64,000 nt of DNA from Oscillospiraceae bacterium (GCA_017501355.1 JAFVXA010000034.1:1-64000); one strand, 5' to 3'; positions 33,571 through 42,148 are shown, counted from the first letter of the stretch. Numbers and translations are program-made. The notes: generated by a model not told the origin, from the sequence alone.

Positions 33571-34584
33571 TCAATTCTGCTGTTCGGGTGCTTCTGCCGC
33601 AGCTTCCTCTGCCGCAGGCAGCTCCTCCTTCTTTTCGGGCAGGGCTGCATGGTTTGCCATGAAGCTCAGCATATCCACGCCGCACTCCTCCGCAGACCAC
33701 AGGCACACACCGTGCTCCGCGCCGGGAACGGCGATCAGCTTCTTTTCGCCACCGCAGGCTTCATAGTTCGCCTCTGCCATGGCAAAGGGTGCCATACTGT
33801 CGTCCTTGCCGTGGATCAGCAGCACGGGCAGCCCGGTCTCACGCAGGGCTGCCTGTGTGGACGCGCCCTTGAGCTTGTAGCCTGCCATGCCACGGCACCA
33901 GAAGTCGAAGAAACCCAGCAGGAACTTGCCGGGGGCGTGCGCCTTCTTCATCAGCTTCTTCACCACTGCGTAGGGAGAGGTGAACGCACCCTCGGCGATC
34001 ACGCCCACCACGTTGCGGGGCAGCTTCAAGCCTGCGGTCATCAGCACGGCAGTGCCGCCCATGCCAACGCCGTGGAGATAGGTGGGGACATCCTCTCCGT
34101 GGAGTTTGTTCATGCACTCCACCCAGAGCTTGCAGTCATAGCGCTCCCGGGCGCCAAAGCAGATGTACTTACCCATACTGTCGCCATGGGCGCGCTGATC
34201 TGCCAGCAGCACATCGAAGCCCTGCTCATGGTATTTCCGCAGTACCCCCGCGAAGCTCACAACGCCGGGAACGCGGTAATCGTGCATCAGCACCACGCGT
34301 CCCTTGCTCTCGCCGCAAGCCGGGAGATACCAGCCGTTGAGACGGATCTTGTCACGGGTGAGAATGTAAAGCTGCTCCTTCTCCTGCGCGTCAAACCACG
34401 CGATCTCTTCCTTCACGCGGTCTGCATAGGGCTGCCACTTCTCTTCCTTCAGAACGTTTTCCACCGTACCCTTGCTGTTTTTGTATGCCAGACGGAAAAA
34501 CAGCACATAGGTGATCACGCAGAAAAACACGATGACATACATCACCCAAAGGAAGATGCCGAAAAACATCTCAAAATTGCTCAT
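33571..34584 (-). CDS. Membrane-anchored alpha/beta hydrolase lacking the nucleophile serine
   Basis: About 337 residues: an N-terminal membrane helix (about 5-28) and an alpha/beta-hydrolase domain of the YqkD/BAAT-like clostridial group. The nucleophile elbow, normally G-x-S-x-G, reads G-V-G-M-G (LHGVGMGG), with Gly174 where Ser is expected. The acid (HGKDDSMAP) and histidine (PGAEHGV) positions remain. It may be inactive, a binding protein or use another chemistry. A Glu/Ala-rich tail follows. ATG 34584, seven bases after GGAGG, overlaps the stop of the lipoprotein gene by 4 bases, so the two are coupled. Confidence 0.85.
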   Translation of the reverse strand: MSNFEMFFGIFLWVMYVIVFFCVITYVLFFRLAYKNSKGTVENVLKEEKWQPYADRVKEEIAWFDAQEKEQLYILTRDKIRLNGWYLPACGESKGRVVLMHDYRVPGVVSFAGVLRKYHEQGFDVLLADQRAHGDSMGKYICFGARERYDCKLWVECMNKLHGEDVPTYLHGVGMGGTAVLMTAGLKLPRNVVGVIAEGAFTSPYAVVKKLMKKAHAPGKFLLGFFDFWCRGMAGYKLKGASTQAALRETGLPVLLIHGKDDSMAPFAMAEANYEACGGEKKLIAVPGAEHGVCLWSAEECGVDMLSFMANHAALPEKKEELPAAEEAAAEAPEQQN

Positions 34585-35486
34585 CCCAATTCCTCCCACA
34601 TGGCGAGATCTCTCATCGCCGCAATTTCTTCTTCGCTCACTGCCGCAAAGCTGCCGCAGCTATATTGCTTCAGCAGTTCCCTGCCTGCGTCGGTCTCTGC
34701 CGCCGCCCAAAAGGCACGGCGCAGCGCGTCACGCCCCCGCTCACTTTGCAGTGCCTGTGCTGCCGGGGACAGCACCACCGTTCCCTCATACAGCGCCGCG
34801 TTTTCCGTCAGCGCCCAGAAGTCCTCTGCATTCTCCGCATCCTCCGCGCGGATGATCGCCGCGTCCACTTCGCCCAGCTGCGCCGCTGCAAGCAGCTCTT
34901 CCGCTGCTGCGTAGCCGCGGTATTCCTCTATGGTACAGCCCGCGCTTTCGTGGAGCAGCTGCCGCGCCGCCGCGAGGGCAACGCTGTCACCCTCCACCGC
35001 GCCGATGCGCGCACGGCTCCATTCCTCTGCCGTCAGCGGCGTGGTCTTTGTGCGCCACGCCAGCTGCTTTCCGTATTCGCTTCCCCCTGCGATCAGCAGT
35101 GCACAGGAGGGCTCCTCCTCGTTTCGGCTGAGCGCCAGCAGCACCTCGCCCTGTTCCACCAGAGCGCCGCCGAGCCCCAGCATACCCAGTGTCACGCCGC
35201 CGCTGCCCAGTGCGTCTATTGTCGCGGCATCCACGCGGCTGAATGTCACCTGCACGGCGCCGACCTCTACGCCCTCTGCCGCGAGCGTCTGCTGCAGCGC
35301 CGCGCCGAAGGCGTTTGCCGCCGCAGGGAATCCGCTGCCGCTGCCCGCAGGGGCGCTGCACTCCAGCGTCAGGCTTTCCAATATGATCGGTTCATTCTGC
35401 GGCAGCGGCGCGTCGGGGCTTTCTTCCCCGCCGCAGGCACAAAGCAGCAGTATCATCGCAAGCAGCCACGCCGAAAGTCGTTTCAT
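34581..35486 (-). CDS. PhnD-like substrate-binding lipoprotein
   Basis: A 301-residue lipoprotein: signal peptide with lipobox LLLCACGG (Cys18) and a type 2 periplasmic-binding fold resembling PhnD/PF12974 proteins (ARIGAVEGDSVALAAARQLL, then GEVDAAIIRAEDAEN). No permease or ATPase is adjacent, and instead the gene is coupled to the defective hydrolase gene by a 4-base overlap. This orphan pairing is unusual. The protein is very alanine-rich. The ligand is unknown; phosphonate binding is not implied. Confidence 0.75.
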   Translation of the reverse strand: MKRLSAWLLAMILLLCACGGEESPDAPLPQNEPIILESLTLECSAPAGSGSGFPAAANAFGAALQQTLAAEGVEVGAVQVTFSRVDAATIDALGSGGVTLGMLGLGGALVEQGEVLLALSRNEEEPSCALLIAGGSEYGKQLAWRTKTTPLTAEEWSRARIGAVEGDSVALAAARQLLHESAGCTIEEYRGYAAAEELLAAAQLGEVDAAIIRAEDAENAEDFWALTENAALYEGTVVLSPAAQALQSERGRDALRRAFWAAAETDAGRELLKQYSCGSFAAVSEEEIAAMRDLAMWEELG

Positions 35487-35530
35487 GCCGATCCTCCCGT
35501 GATTTTTCGGTGGACAATTCTGCCCCCGTT

Positions 35531-35569
35531 TGGTACACTTTTTGTAGAAAAACTATTGCAAGTGTACCA
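35531..35569. promoter_or_regulatory. Long-spaced inverted repeat between divergent genes
   Basis: TGGTACACTT (35531-35540) and AAGTGTACCA (35560-35569) are perfectly complementary, 19 bases apart, in the short gap between the PhnD-like and cupin genes. The right arm overlaps the cupin -10. A dimeric repressor controlling both directions is plausible. Confidence 0.5.
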
Positions 35570-35570
35570 T
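35542..35570 (+). promoter_or_regulatory. Promoter of the cupin/aldo-keto reductase run
   Basis: TTGTAG (35542-35547), a 17-base spacer and TACCAT (35565-35570). Confidence 0.55.
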
Positions 35571-35624
35571 TATTCCACGGGGCACGCAAGCGTTTCCTTT
35601 TTGTCAATCAACGGAGGTAGCAAA

Positions 35625-35972
35625 ATGATCAAAAAAGCCACGGATATCGAAGCTGTCGTCAAAGCCGAAATGCTCGGCGGCAAGGGCGAGGTGGTATTCC
35701 ATCACCTTGCAGACAAGGAACAGCTCCTTGACCACGCCCGCCTGTTCAGCATTCTCACGCTGGAAAAGGGCTGCGGCATCGGTTATCACACCCATACGGG
35801 CGAGCGCGAGTTCTTCTATGTTCTGCAGGGCACGCCCACGGTCAATGACAACGGCACGGAGTATGTGCTCCACCCCGGTGACAGCGCCATGACGGAGATC
35901 GGCGGCGGTCACAGCATCGAAAACCACGCGGAGGAAACCGCCAAAGTGCTGGCACTGATCATGCTGCAGTAA
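35625..35972 (+). CDS. Cupin-domain protein
   Basis: A 115-residue single-domain cupin. The metal-binding motif 1 is visible as GYHTHTGEREFFYVLQG (two His and a Glu) and motif 2 as PGDSAMTEIGGGHSIEN. It may be a small isomerase, dioxygenase-like or sensor protein; the activity is unknown. GGAGG lies 7 bases before ATG 35625. It is 14 bases upstream of the aldo/keto reductase gene. Confidence 0.88.
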   Translation: MIKKATDIEAVVKAEMLGGKGEVVFHHLADKEQLLDHARLFSILTLEKGCGIGYHTHTGEREFFYVLQGTPTVNDNGTEYVLHPGDSAMTEIGGGHSIENHAEETAKVLALIMLQ

Positions 35973-35986
35973 GCGGAGGACAAGCA

Positions 35987-37117
35987 ATGCTGTATCACGA
36001 TTTTCAGGAATGCAAGCTCTCCGCCCTCGGTCTTGGCTGTATGCGCCTGCCTGTGGTGAACGGAGAGGATAACCGCATCGACCAGAACAGGCTGAATGAA
36101 ATGGTGGATGAAGCCCTTTCCCTTGGCATCAATTATTTTGACACCGCTTATCTCTATCACGGCGGCAGCTCCGAGCCCGCCGTGGGCGAAGCGCTGCGCC
36201 GCCACCCGAGAGAGAGTTACTTCCTTGCCACCAAGTTCCCCAGCTTCAAGCCCGAGTTCTTTGAGACGAAGGAAGAGATCTTCGAGGAGCAGCTTCGCCG
36301 CTGCGGGGTGGATTACTTTGATTTCTATCTCTGCCACAATGTTGCGGAGAAGAATGTGGACGATTTCCTCAGCGAGGAACATGGTTTGATCCCCTATTTG
36401 CTGGAGCAGAAGCGTCTCGGGCGCATCCGTCATCTGGGCTTTTCCACCCACGGCAGTCTTGACATGATGCGCCGTTTCCTGCGGGAAACCGAAGGGCAGA
36501 TGGAGTTCTGCCAGATCCAGCTGAACTGGCTGGACTGGAGCTATCAGAACGCATGGGAAAAGGTGGATATTCTGAACGAATTTGGTCTGCCCATCTGGGT
36601 GATGGAGCCCGTTCGCGGCGGCAGACTGGCAAAGCTCAGCGATGCCCACAGCGCTGCCCTTGCCGCGCTCCGTCCCGATGAGAGTATCCCCGGCTGGTGC
36701 TTCCGCTTCCTGCAGTCTGTCCCCGGCGTGACCATGGTGCTCTCGGGTATGTCCAATATGGAGCAGCTGCAGGAAAATGCACGCATCTGGTCCGACACCA
36801 GACCCCTCAGCGCCGAAGAGAACGCTGCGCTCCTTGCCATCGGTGCGGAGATGGAGCAGAGCATGGAAGCCCCCTGCACCGCCTGCCGCTACTGCGTGGA
36901 GGGCTGCCCCAAGGGCTTGGATATTCCGGCGCTGCTGAAGCTCTACAACGAAAACTGTCTCAGCGGTGAACGGGTCAGCGACGGGGCAAGAAACGAGATC
37001 CCCGCCTTCCGCGGTCCGCAGGACTGCATTGCCTGCCGCCACTGCGAAGCCGTCTGTCCCCAGCAGATCCGCATTGCGGGCGTGATGGCTGATTTTGCGA
37101 AAAAGCTGCACGGATAA
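35987..37117 (+). CDS. Aldo/keto reductase with C-terminal 4Fe-4S domain
   Basis: A 376-residue protein: an aldo/keto reductase TIM barrel (about 1-280; catalytic Asp and Tyr in YFDTAYLYHGG, His in DFYLCHN) and a C-terminal ferredoxin-like region with CTACRYCVEGCPKGLDIP and CIACRHCEAVCPQQI, enough for one or two 4Fe-4S clusters. Such fusions are common in anaerobes and probably couple NAD(P)H or ferredoxin to carbonyl reduction; the substrate is unknown. GGAGG precedes the ATG. It belongs to the run starting with the cupin. Confidence 0.93.
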   Translation: MLYHDFQECKLSALGLGCMRLPVVNGEDNRIDQNRLNEMVDEALSLGINYFDTAYLYHGGSSEPAVGEALRRHPRESYFLATKFPSFKPEFFETKEEIFEEQLRRCGVDYFDFYLCHNVAEKNVDDFLSEEHGLIPYLLEQKRLGRIRHLGFSTHGSLDMMRRFLRETEGQMEFCQIQLNWLDWSYQNAWEKVDILNEFGLPIWVMEPVRGGRLAKLSDAHSAALAALRPDESIPGWCFRFLQSVPGVTMVLSGMSNMEQLQENARIWSDTRPLSAEENAALLAIGAEMEQSMEAPCTACRYCVEGCPKGLDIPALLKLYNENCLSGERVSDGARNEIPAFRGPQDCIACRHCEAVCPQQIRIAGVMADFAKKLHG

Positions 37118-37154
37118 GCCCCTCTGCATACTATAAGAAAGAAGGAGAATTGTC

Positions 37155-37862
37155 ATGCAGGAACTGCTCCACGGCGCGGCAAGCGTTTGCCTCTACATAC
37201 TGCCCGCCGCCGCTGTGATGCTCACGGCGCGTTGGCTTCTGAAAATCCCGGATGAGCTGTTCCGCAAGATCCTCCACTTCATCCTGCTGGGCATTTACAT
37301 CCCCTTCCTGTTTGCCTTTGAGACCTGGTGGATCTCCGCCGCCTTCGCCGCCGCACTGATGCTCGTCATTTACCCCTGTCTTGCGCTGGCAGGACGACTG
37401 CCCGCCTTTTCCTCCTTCGTCAACGAACGCAAAACGGGCGAGTTCAAGAACAGCATGGTGCTGGCGCTGTCCATGATCGTGATCAGTATCTGCATCTGCT
37501 GGGGCTGGCTGGGCGACCGCTGGCTGGTGCTTGCCGCCGTCTACGCATGGGGCGTGGGCGATGCCTTTGCCGCCCTTGTGGGCAAGCGCTTCGGCAAGCA
37601 CAAAATTCATCTGCGCTTTGCCGATCACCACAAGAGCGTGGAGGGCTCTGCCGCCATGTTCCTCTGCTCGGTGGCATCCGTTTTCACGGTGCTGCTCCTG
37701 CGCGGCGGGCTCGGCACGGGGAGTGCCCTGCTCATCGCCACGACTGCGGCAGCGGTGACCACCGCAGTGGAGCTTTGTACCACCGGCGGCTACGACACCG
37801 TCACCTGCCCCACCGCAGCCATGCTGGTCATTCTGCCGCTGGTGCAGCTTTTGGGGAGGTAA
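37155..37862 (+). CDS. CTP-dependent diacylglycerol/polyprenol kinase-like membrane protein
   Basis: A 235-residue membrane protein with about seven helices. The motifs AWGVGDAFAALVGKRFGKHK and KSVEGSAAMF match the dolichol/phytol/diacylglycerol kinase group of the CdsA superfamily, which uses CTP to phosphorylate lipid alcohols. It lies 37 bases after the aldo/keto reductase gene and 4 bases before the next membrane-protein gene. Confidence 0.82.
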   Translation: MQELLHGAASVCLYILPAAAVMLTARWLLKIPDELFRKILHFILLGIYIPFLFAFETWWISAAFAAALMLVIYPCLALAGRLPAFSSFVNERKTGEFKNSMVLALSMIVISICICWGWLGDRWLVLAAVYAWGVGDAFAALVGKRFGKHKIHLRFADHHKSVEGSAAMFLCSVASVFTVLLLRGGLGTGSALLIATTAAAVTTAVELCTTGGYDTVTCPTAAMLVILPLVQLLGR

Positions 37863-37866
37863 CGTT

Positions 37867-38493
37867 ATGTCCAACAAAAAATCCGGCTCCCGCACGCTGC
37901 TGCTGTCCGTGCTGATGAGCGCCCCCGGTCCTCTTGTGATGGGGCTTGCGCTGATCGGCGGACGCAGCTCTACCCAAATCGCGGATTTTGTCCGCAGAAG
38001 CGCGGAGCTGCTGGGCATCATCCTGTCCTATCTCGTCTATCGCATTACAGCACAGGATGAATACTGCAGTGAGGAACGACGCGTGCGTCTTGAGCGCCGC
38101 TCCAACGCCTTTGTGGGCGCAATGATGTGTCTCGGCGGCACTTTGATGGTGATCCTGTCCCTTGCAGGCGGTGCGGAGAATAAGGGCAACGTGATCCCCG
38201 CCCTCGCCATCGCGGTAATGGGCGTGATCGCAAACACCCTCTTCTGGCGAAAATATGCCCATTTGAACCGCGCAGAGCCCAACGCCATTCTGGCGGTGCA
38301 GGCAAGACTCTACCGTGCCAAAAGCCTTGTGGATGGCTGCGTCACGGCGGCGCTGCTCGCCGTGGTCATTGCTCCCGCCTCTCCGATTTCGGCATGGCTG
38401 GATCTGATCGGCTCCATCATCGTGGCACTGTATCTCGTCCGCTGCGGCTGGCACACCGTTCAGGAAAACACGAACCATCCCCGCAAAGCGTAA
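37867..38493 (+). CDS. Cation-diffusion-facilitator-like membrane protein with degenerate metal site
   Basis: A 208-residue protein with six predicted helices that resembles the transmembrane half of CDF transporters: STQIADFVRRSAELLGIILS aligns with TM2 and RAKSLVDGCVTAALLAVVI with TM5. In active CDF proteins these helices carry H/D-x3-D metal ligands; here the first site reads ADFVRRSAE and the second AKSLVD, so the tetrahedral site looks incomplete. The cytosolic C-terminal domain is absent. It may be a non-transporting relative. It starts 4 bases after the previous stop. Confidence 0.65.
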   Translation: MSNKKSGSRTLLLSVLMSAPGPLVMGLALIGGRSSTQIADFVRRSAELLGIILSYLVYRITAQDEYCSEERRVRLERRSNAFVGAMMCLGGTLMVILSLAGGAENKGNVIPALAIAVMGVIANTLFWRKYAHLNRAEPNAILAVQARLYRAKSLVDGCVTAALLAVVIAPASPISAWLDLIGSIIVALYLVRCGWHTVQENTNHPRKA

Positions 38494-38520
38494 AACAGAA
38501 TATTGCTGTCAATAAATAAA

Positions 38521-38566
38521 GAGCTGTTGCAGAACCTTTCCTTCTGCAACAGCTCTCTTTCTTTTT
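38521..38566 (+). terminator. Bidirectional intrinsic terminator
   Basis: GAGCTGTTGCAGA and TCTGCAACAGCTC form a 13-bp stem between convergent genes, followed by a T-rich tail. Confidence 0.88.
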
Positions 38567-38579
38567 GTTATATTGCACT

Positions 38580-39215
38580 TTAGTTCCACTTGTCGGAAGC
38601 GCCGGTCATTTCCAGCTTACCGCGCACCATAGCGCCGCTCGCCATAGACATGGTACCGGTCTTGATGTTACCCTCAAACTGAGCAGTCTTTTCCAAAGTC
38701 AGATCGTTTTTGATCTCCACATCGCCCTTCACAGCGCCTGCGCAAACCATGCGGCTTGCGAAGATATTGCCGTTGACAGCAGAACCCTCTCCGATCTCCA
38801 CGCGGTCAGTCGCGTGCACATCGCCGCAAAGCATACTGTTGTAGATCTTGAGGCTAACAGCCGTGATGTTGCCGTTGCTGCCGGAATGCAGGATCACATT
38901 GCCGCCGGAGACCACATCGCCGGTAAATTCGCCCGCGATCTCCAGATCACCCTCGGTCTTGATGGTACCGACGATGCAGGTGCCTGCTGCGAGGTAAGTC
39001 TTTTCATAGGATTTCTTGGGGGGATAGGGATCGTCCAGCACAACGGCGGGAGCCACTTCTTCCTTCTTTTCCTCCGCAAGCACATCCAGCTTGTTGAGCG
39101 TTTCTTCCGCTGCCGCAACAGGCTCCGCTGCCTTAACAGGCTCGGACTCGGCGGTGGGTTCCTTGCCTACACCGAACATCTCATACATCGCCTGATTCAA
39201 GTTGTTCATTCCCAT
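38580..39215 (-). CDS. Bactofilin (polymer-forming cytoskeletal protein)
   Basis: A 211-residue protein: a charged, disordered N-terminus (about 1-70) and a bactofilin right-handed beta-helix (about 74-195; repeats such as GTIKTEGDLEIAGEFTGDV and AVKGDVEIKNDLTLEKTAQF). Bactofilins self-assemble into filaments that localise wall-modifying enzymes. The gene lies 17 bases downstream of a polysaccharide deacetylase gene, which fits a role in placing that enzyme. The start has CGGAGG upstream. Confidence 0.9.
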   Translation of the reverse strand: MGMNNLNQAMYEMFGVGKEPTAESEPVKAAEPVAAAEETLNKLDVLAEEKKEEVAPAVVLDDPYPPKKSYEKTYLAAGTCIVGTIKTEGDLEIAGEFTGDVVSGGNVILHSGSNGNITAVSLKIYNSMLCGDVHATDRVEIGEGSAVNGNIFASRMVCAGAVKGDVEIKNDLTLEKTAQFEGNIKTGTMSMASGAMVRGKLEMTGASDKWN

Positions 39216-39232
39216 TTTCTATTTCCTCCGAT

Positions 39233-40177
39233 TTATTTGTCATCACGATAGCCGAACAAGATAGGTTTGGTCTGCGGTGTCAGCGCTTCGAGTTGGAAGC
39301 CCTTCGCCTGCAGTCGGTCAATGATCTGCGAAAGGGCATTTGCGGTGGAGCTTTTCCCTGCACCGTCATGCATCAGCACTATGCTGCGGGATCTCCCCGA
39401 TGCGCCGCCTACAACGCAATCAATGATGTGGCTCGTTGGCACGCTGCTGCCGGACGCATCCTCACTGGACACATTCCAGTCGTGGGGCACAAACCCTCGG
39501 CGCACCATTTCCGCGATCATTTCCTGATAAAGGGCACTGTTATAGCCGTTGATACTGCCGCCGGGGAAGCGGAACAGCGTCGGGGTCACGCCGGTCACTT
39601 CCTTGATCTGGCAGAAGACCGCATACATATCGCTGAGATATGATTCCACCGAGTCGTAGATCATGGAATACTCATGGGTGAAGCTATGCATACCGATGGC
39701 GTGTCCTTCCTCCACAATGCGGCGCATCCGCCGGAGGTTCTCCTCCCTGCTCTGTCCCACCACGAAGAAAGTCGCCTTCGCGCCCTTTTTCTCAAGAATA
39801 TCCAATATTTCGTCTGTGCAGTAGGACGGTCCATCATCAAAGGTGAGGTAGACCACATTTTCCTTGCGCTCAGTGGCGGCAAGGGGCTGCGGCGCATAGA
39901 AGTCAGGATAGAGCTTCTGATAGTCAGGCGCTTCCGCTTCCAGCCTGATCCGCTCCTCCTCTTTTTCCTCGATCGCCAGCTCCAGCGCTGCATTTTCCGC
40001 TTCCAGCTGCTGCAAAAGCGCCGACTGCTCCTGCAGTCCGCTGATTTCCCCTTTCATCTCCCTGATGGTGCCGCGATAGCCGATGGCAAAACCGGTCGGC
40101 ACCAAAATGGCGATGATGAAGAACAGCAGGATCATGTTTTTATAGAAGCGCACGCTTCCGATATAACCACTTTTCAT
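39233..40177 (-). CDS. Membrane-anchored polysaccharide deacetylase
   Basis: A 314-residue protein: an N-terminal membrane anchor (about 14-35), a coiled coil (about 36-80, rich in Glu and Leu) and a NodB domain (about 105-300). NodB motifs are TFDDGPS (metal Asp pair), HSFTHEYS (metal histidines), RFPGGS and a C-terminal VLMHDG. It probably deacetylates peptidoglycan or a wall glycan outside the membrane. The anchor-coil-enzyme plan recalls M23 enzymes paired with bactofilins. Confidence 0.92.
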   Translation of the reverse strand: MKSGYIGSVRFYKNMILLFFIIAILVPTGFAIGYRGTIREMKGEISGLQEQSALLQQLEAENAALELAIEEKEEERIRLEAEAPDYQKLYPDFYAPQPLAATERKENVVYLTFDDGPSYCTDEILDILEKKGAKATFFVVGQSREENLRRMRRIVEEGHAIGMHSFTHEYSMIYDSVESYLSDMYAVFCQIKEVTGVTPTLFRFPGGSINGYNSALYQEMIAEMVRRGFVPHDWNVSSEDASGSSVPTSHIIDCVVGGASGRSRSIVLMHDGAGKSSTANALSQIIDRLQAKGFQLEALTPQTKPILFGYRDDK

Positions 40178-40349
40178 GTTTCTTCCCAGTCTCTCTTTAT
40201 ATCATGGGCATACATTTACAAAAAGCCCAGACTACACTGAGGTATTATAACACACGCATCTTGTGTTTGGCGATACTTTTTTTACATATTTTGCACTTTT
40301 TCCCGCTTTTTCTCTTTCCTTTCCCCCGCACCTTACCCATCCGGGGCAA

Positions 40350-40387
40350 AAAAGCCGCCGCAGAAGCAAGTTCTGCAGCGGCTTTCT
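40350..40387 (-). terminator. Intrinsic terminator
   Basis: On the minus strand GAAAGCCGCTGCAGAA pairs with TTCTGCGGCGGCTTT, followed by TTT, just past the SLH-transglutaminase gene. Confidence 0.85.
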
Positions 40388-40392
40388 TACTT

Positions 40393-41979
40393 TTAAGCGG
40401 CTCTTGTGCGGGCGATCTCCAACGAGAGATTGGAGTACCGCAGCCAGTTGTAAGACATTTCCAGAGGCATGATGGGCAGGCGGTTATACCAGTCGCAGAT
40501 ATATTCCTGATCCCCCACCACGAAACGGTTGAGCACATGGTGTTCATTGTCGGGAGAAAAGACAAAGCGGCAGTGGACAGTCTGCACATCAATTCCTTCC
40601 AGATTCAGCAGCATGGTGTAGGCAGCGGCTCTGCCAAGGCAGTTGGCACGCTTATTGATCAGGCAGGCATACGCCGTGTCATTTCGCATGGTCTCCTGAC
40701 GGCTGATGTCCTGATAGTTGTCACCCACGGTGTAACCACCGGTCTGCATGAAATTATAATAGATGCGGGCAATGCGGATGGGATCCATGCCGGAGCCGAT
40801 TTGATCACCGGAGACGATTTCCTCGCTCGCATGCATGGTGTTGTAGATGCGCTGCACTTCTGCCACCGCCGCCTGCTGTTGCTGATAAAGCTCTGCATTG
40901 CTCAGGGGCGCATCGGGTGCACTCAGGTAGTACTGGGTGCATTGGTAGCCCCGCAGCTCATCCCGCAGGGTATAGGTCAGCCACTTCACCTCAGGGTTCA
41001 CAAAGGCACCCATCAGCTCAGCAAAGCTGCTGAAAAGCTCCATGCGGCTGTCTTTCACATAATGGTACATCTCATCGGCAAACGCGGCATCCCGCACTGT
41101 CAGATTTTCCAGCGCATAGTCACCCACCAGAAAACAGCCTAGCATATTGTTGACAAACTCCTCCTTGGTATCGGGGTCAGTCACCCAGCCCATGTCCTCA
41201 TCGAAGCCATAGAACTTTCCCTGCGCCTTCACCATGTCACGAACGCGCTTGTCCATGTACTGATCGTGGAAAATGTGCCAGCCTTCGTAGTCCAGCTGCG
41301 CAGAATAGGCAGGCTGCGCCTCGGTGATGGCGGTGGCAGCAACAGCCGCTTCTTCCACTGCCCCCTCCTCCTGCAGCACCTGCACCAGCATCTGCGCTTC
41401 ACCCTTGGGCTCGGTGAGCAGGGCGTTGTAGGCGATCTGCGCGCAGGCATCACGGTAAAGGGTTGCAGAACCGTTCACATACTCACCACGGGTGATCAGC
41501 TCCAGCTTTTCCGCCAGCAGAATCGCCGAGCTGTAAGAAAAATCTCCTGCGTGGTCATCATAGCCGAGGGCGCGCAGCACAAAGGTCAAAAAGGCATTGC
41601 TCTTCAGCGCGCCGTTGCCAAAGGTGGTGGCACTGGTGCCGCTGGTATAGCCCTTGCTGTACGCATACGCCGCGTATTTCGCAGAGTTGCCGCTGACATC
41701 GGTAAAGGGGCAGGGTCCCTCATAGGCAAGGGCGTCTTCCTCCTCGCCCAGCAGGCGGATCAGCATGATCAAGCCCTGCATACGGGTGGCAGGCTTTTCC
41801 AGTGCAAAATCAGGGGAACCATCCGCATTCGTACCCGTTCCGCGGAAGAGACCCAGATCGTACAAAATCTCCGCCTCATCGGTAAACTGCGGCTCATACA
41901 CTGCCGCGGAAGCGCTGACGGTAAAAACAGCCAGCACCAGCGCCAGCGTCATCGCCAGCAGGGAAAGACGCTTTTTCAT
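40393..41979 (-). CDS. Secreted SLH-domain protein with transglutaminase-like C-terminus
   Basis: About 528 residues. A signal peptide (MKKRLSLLAMTLALVLAVFTVSASA, written here as start and end only: MKKRLSLL to SASA) is followed by S-layer homology repeats (about 28-200: YDLGLFRGTGTN, ATRMQGLIMLIRLLG, CPFTDV, ALKSNAFLTFVLRALGYD). The C-terminal part (about 370-525) holds a transglutaminase-like triad: Cys in RANCLGRAAAYTML, His in NEHHVLNRF and Asp in YICDWYN. It is likely attached to secondary wall polymers. ATG 41979 lies 8 bases after AAGGAG. The catalytic activity, protease or crosslinker, is unproven. Confidence 0.82.
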   Translation of the reverse strand: MKKRLSLLAMTLALVLAVFTVSASAAVYEPQFTDEAEILYDLGLFRGTGTNADGSPDFALEKPATRMQGLIMLIRLLGEEEDALAYEGPCPFTDVSGNSAKYAAYAYSKGYTSGTSATTFGNGALKSNAFLTFVLRALGYDDHAGDFSYSSAILLAEKLELITRGEYVNGSATLYRDACAQIAYNALLTEPKGEAQMLVQVLQEEGAVEEAAVAATAITEAQPAYSAQLDYEGWHIFHDQYMDKRVRDMVKAQGKFYGFDEDMGWVTDPDTKEEFVNNMLGCFLVGDYALENLTVRDAAFADEMYHYVKDSRMELFSSFAELMGAFVNPEVKWLTYTLRDELRGYQCTQYYLSAPDAPLSNAELYQQQQAAVAEVQRIYNTMHASEEIVSGDQIGSGMDPIRIARIYYNFMQTGGYTVGDNYQDISRQETMRNDTAYACLINKRANCLGRAAAYTMLLNLEGIDVQTVHCRFVFSPDNEHHVLNRFVVGDQEYICDWYNRLPIMPLEMSYNWLRYSNLSLEIARTRAA

Positions 41980-42089
41980 GTCTGTCACTCCTTGATTTCC
42001 AAATTACTTTATTAAAAAATAGATGAAAGTATAATAGACCCTGAGCAGAAAAATGTCAACGAAAGAGTAGCTCCCACGTCGCCCCCCGT

Positions 42090-42118
42090 TCATATCCCAC
42101 CGTCTCTCTGCATAGGAT
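42090..42118 (+). promoter_or_regulatory. Sigma-E-like promoter of spoIIID
   Basis: TCATATC (42090-42096), 14 bases, CATAGGAT (42111-42118) resemble the mother-cell sigma-E consensus. B. subtilis spoIIID is sigma-E dependent. Confidence 0.5.
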
Positions 42119-42148
42119 GGAGCAACCTGATGCGAGGAGTGAAGCGTT

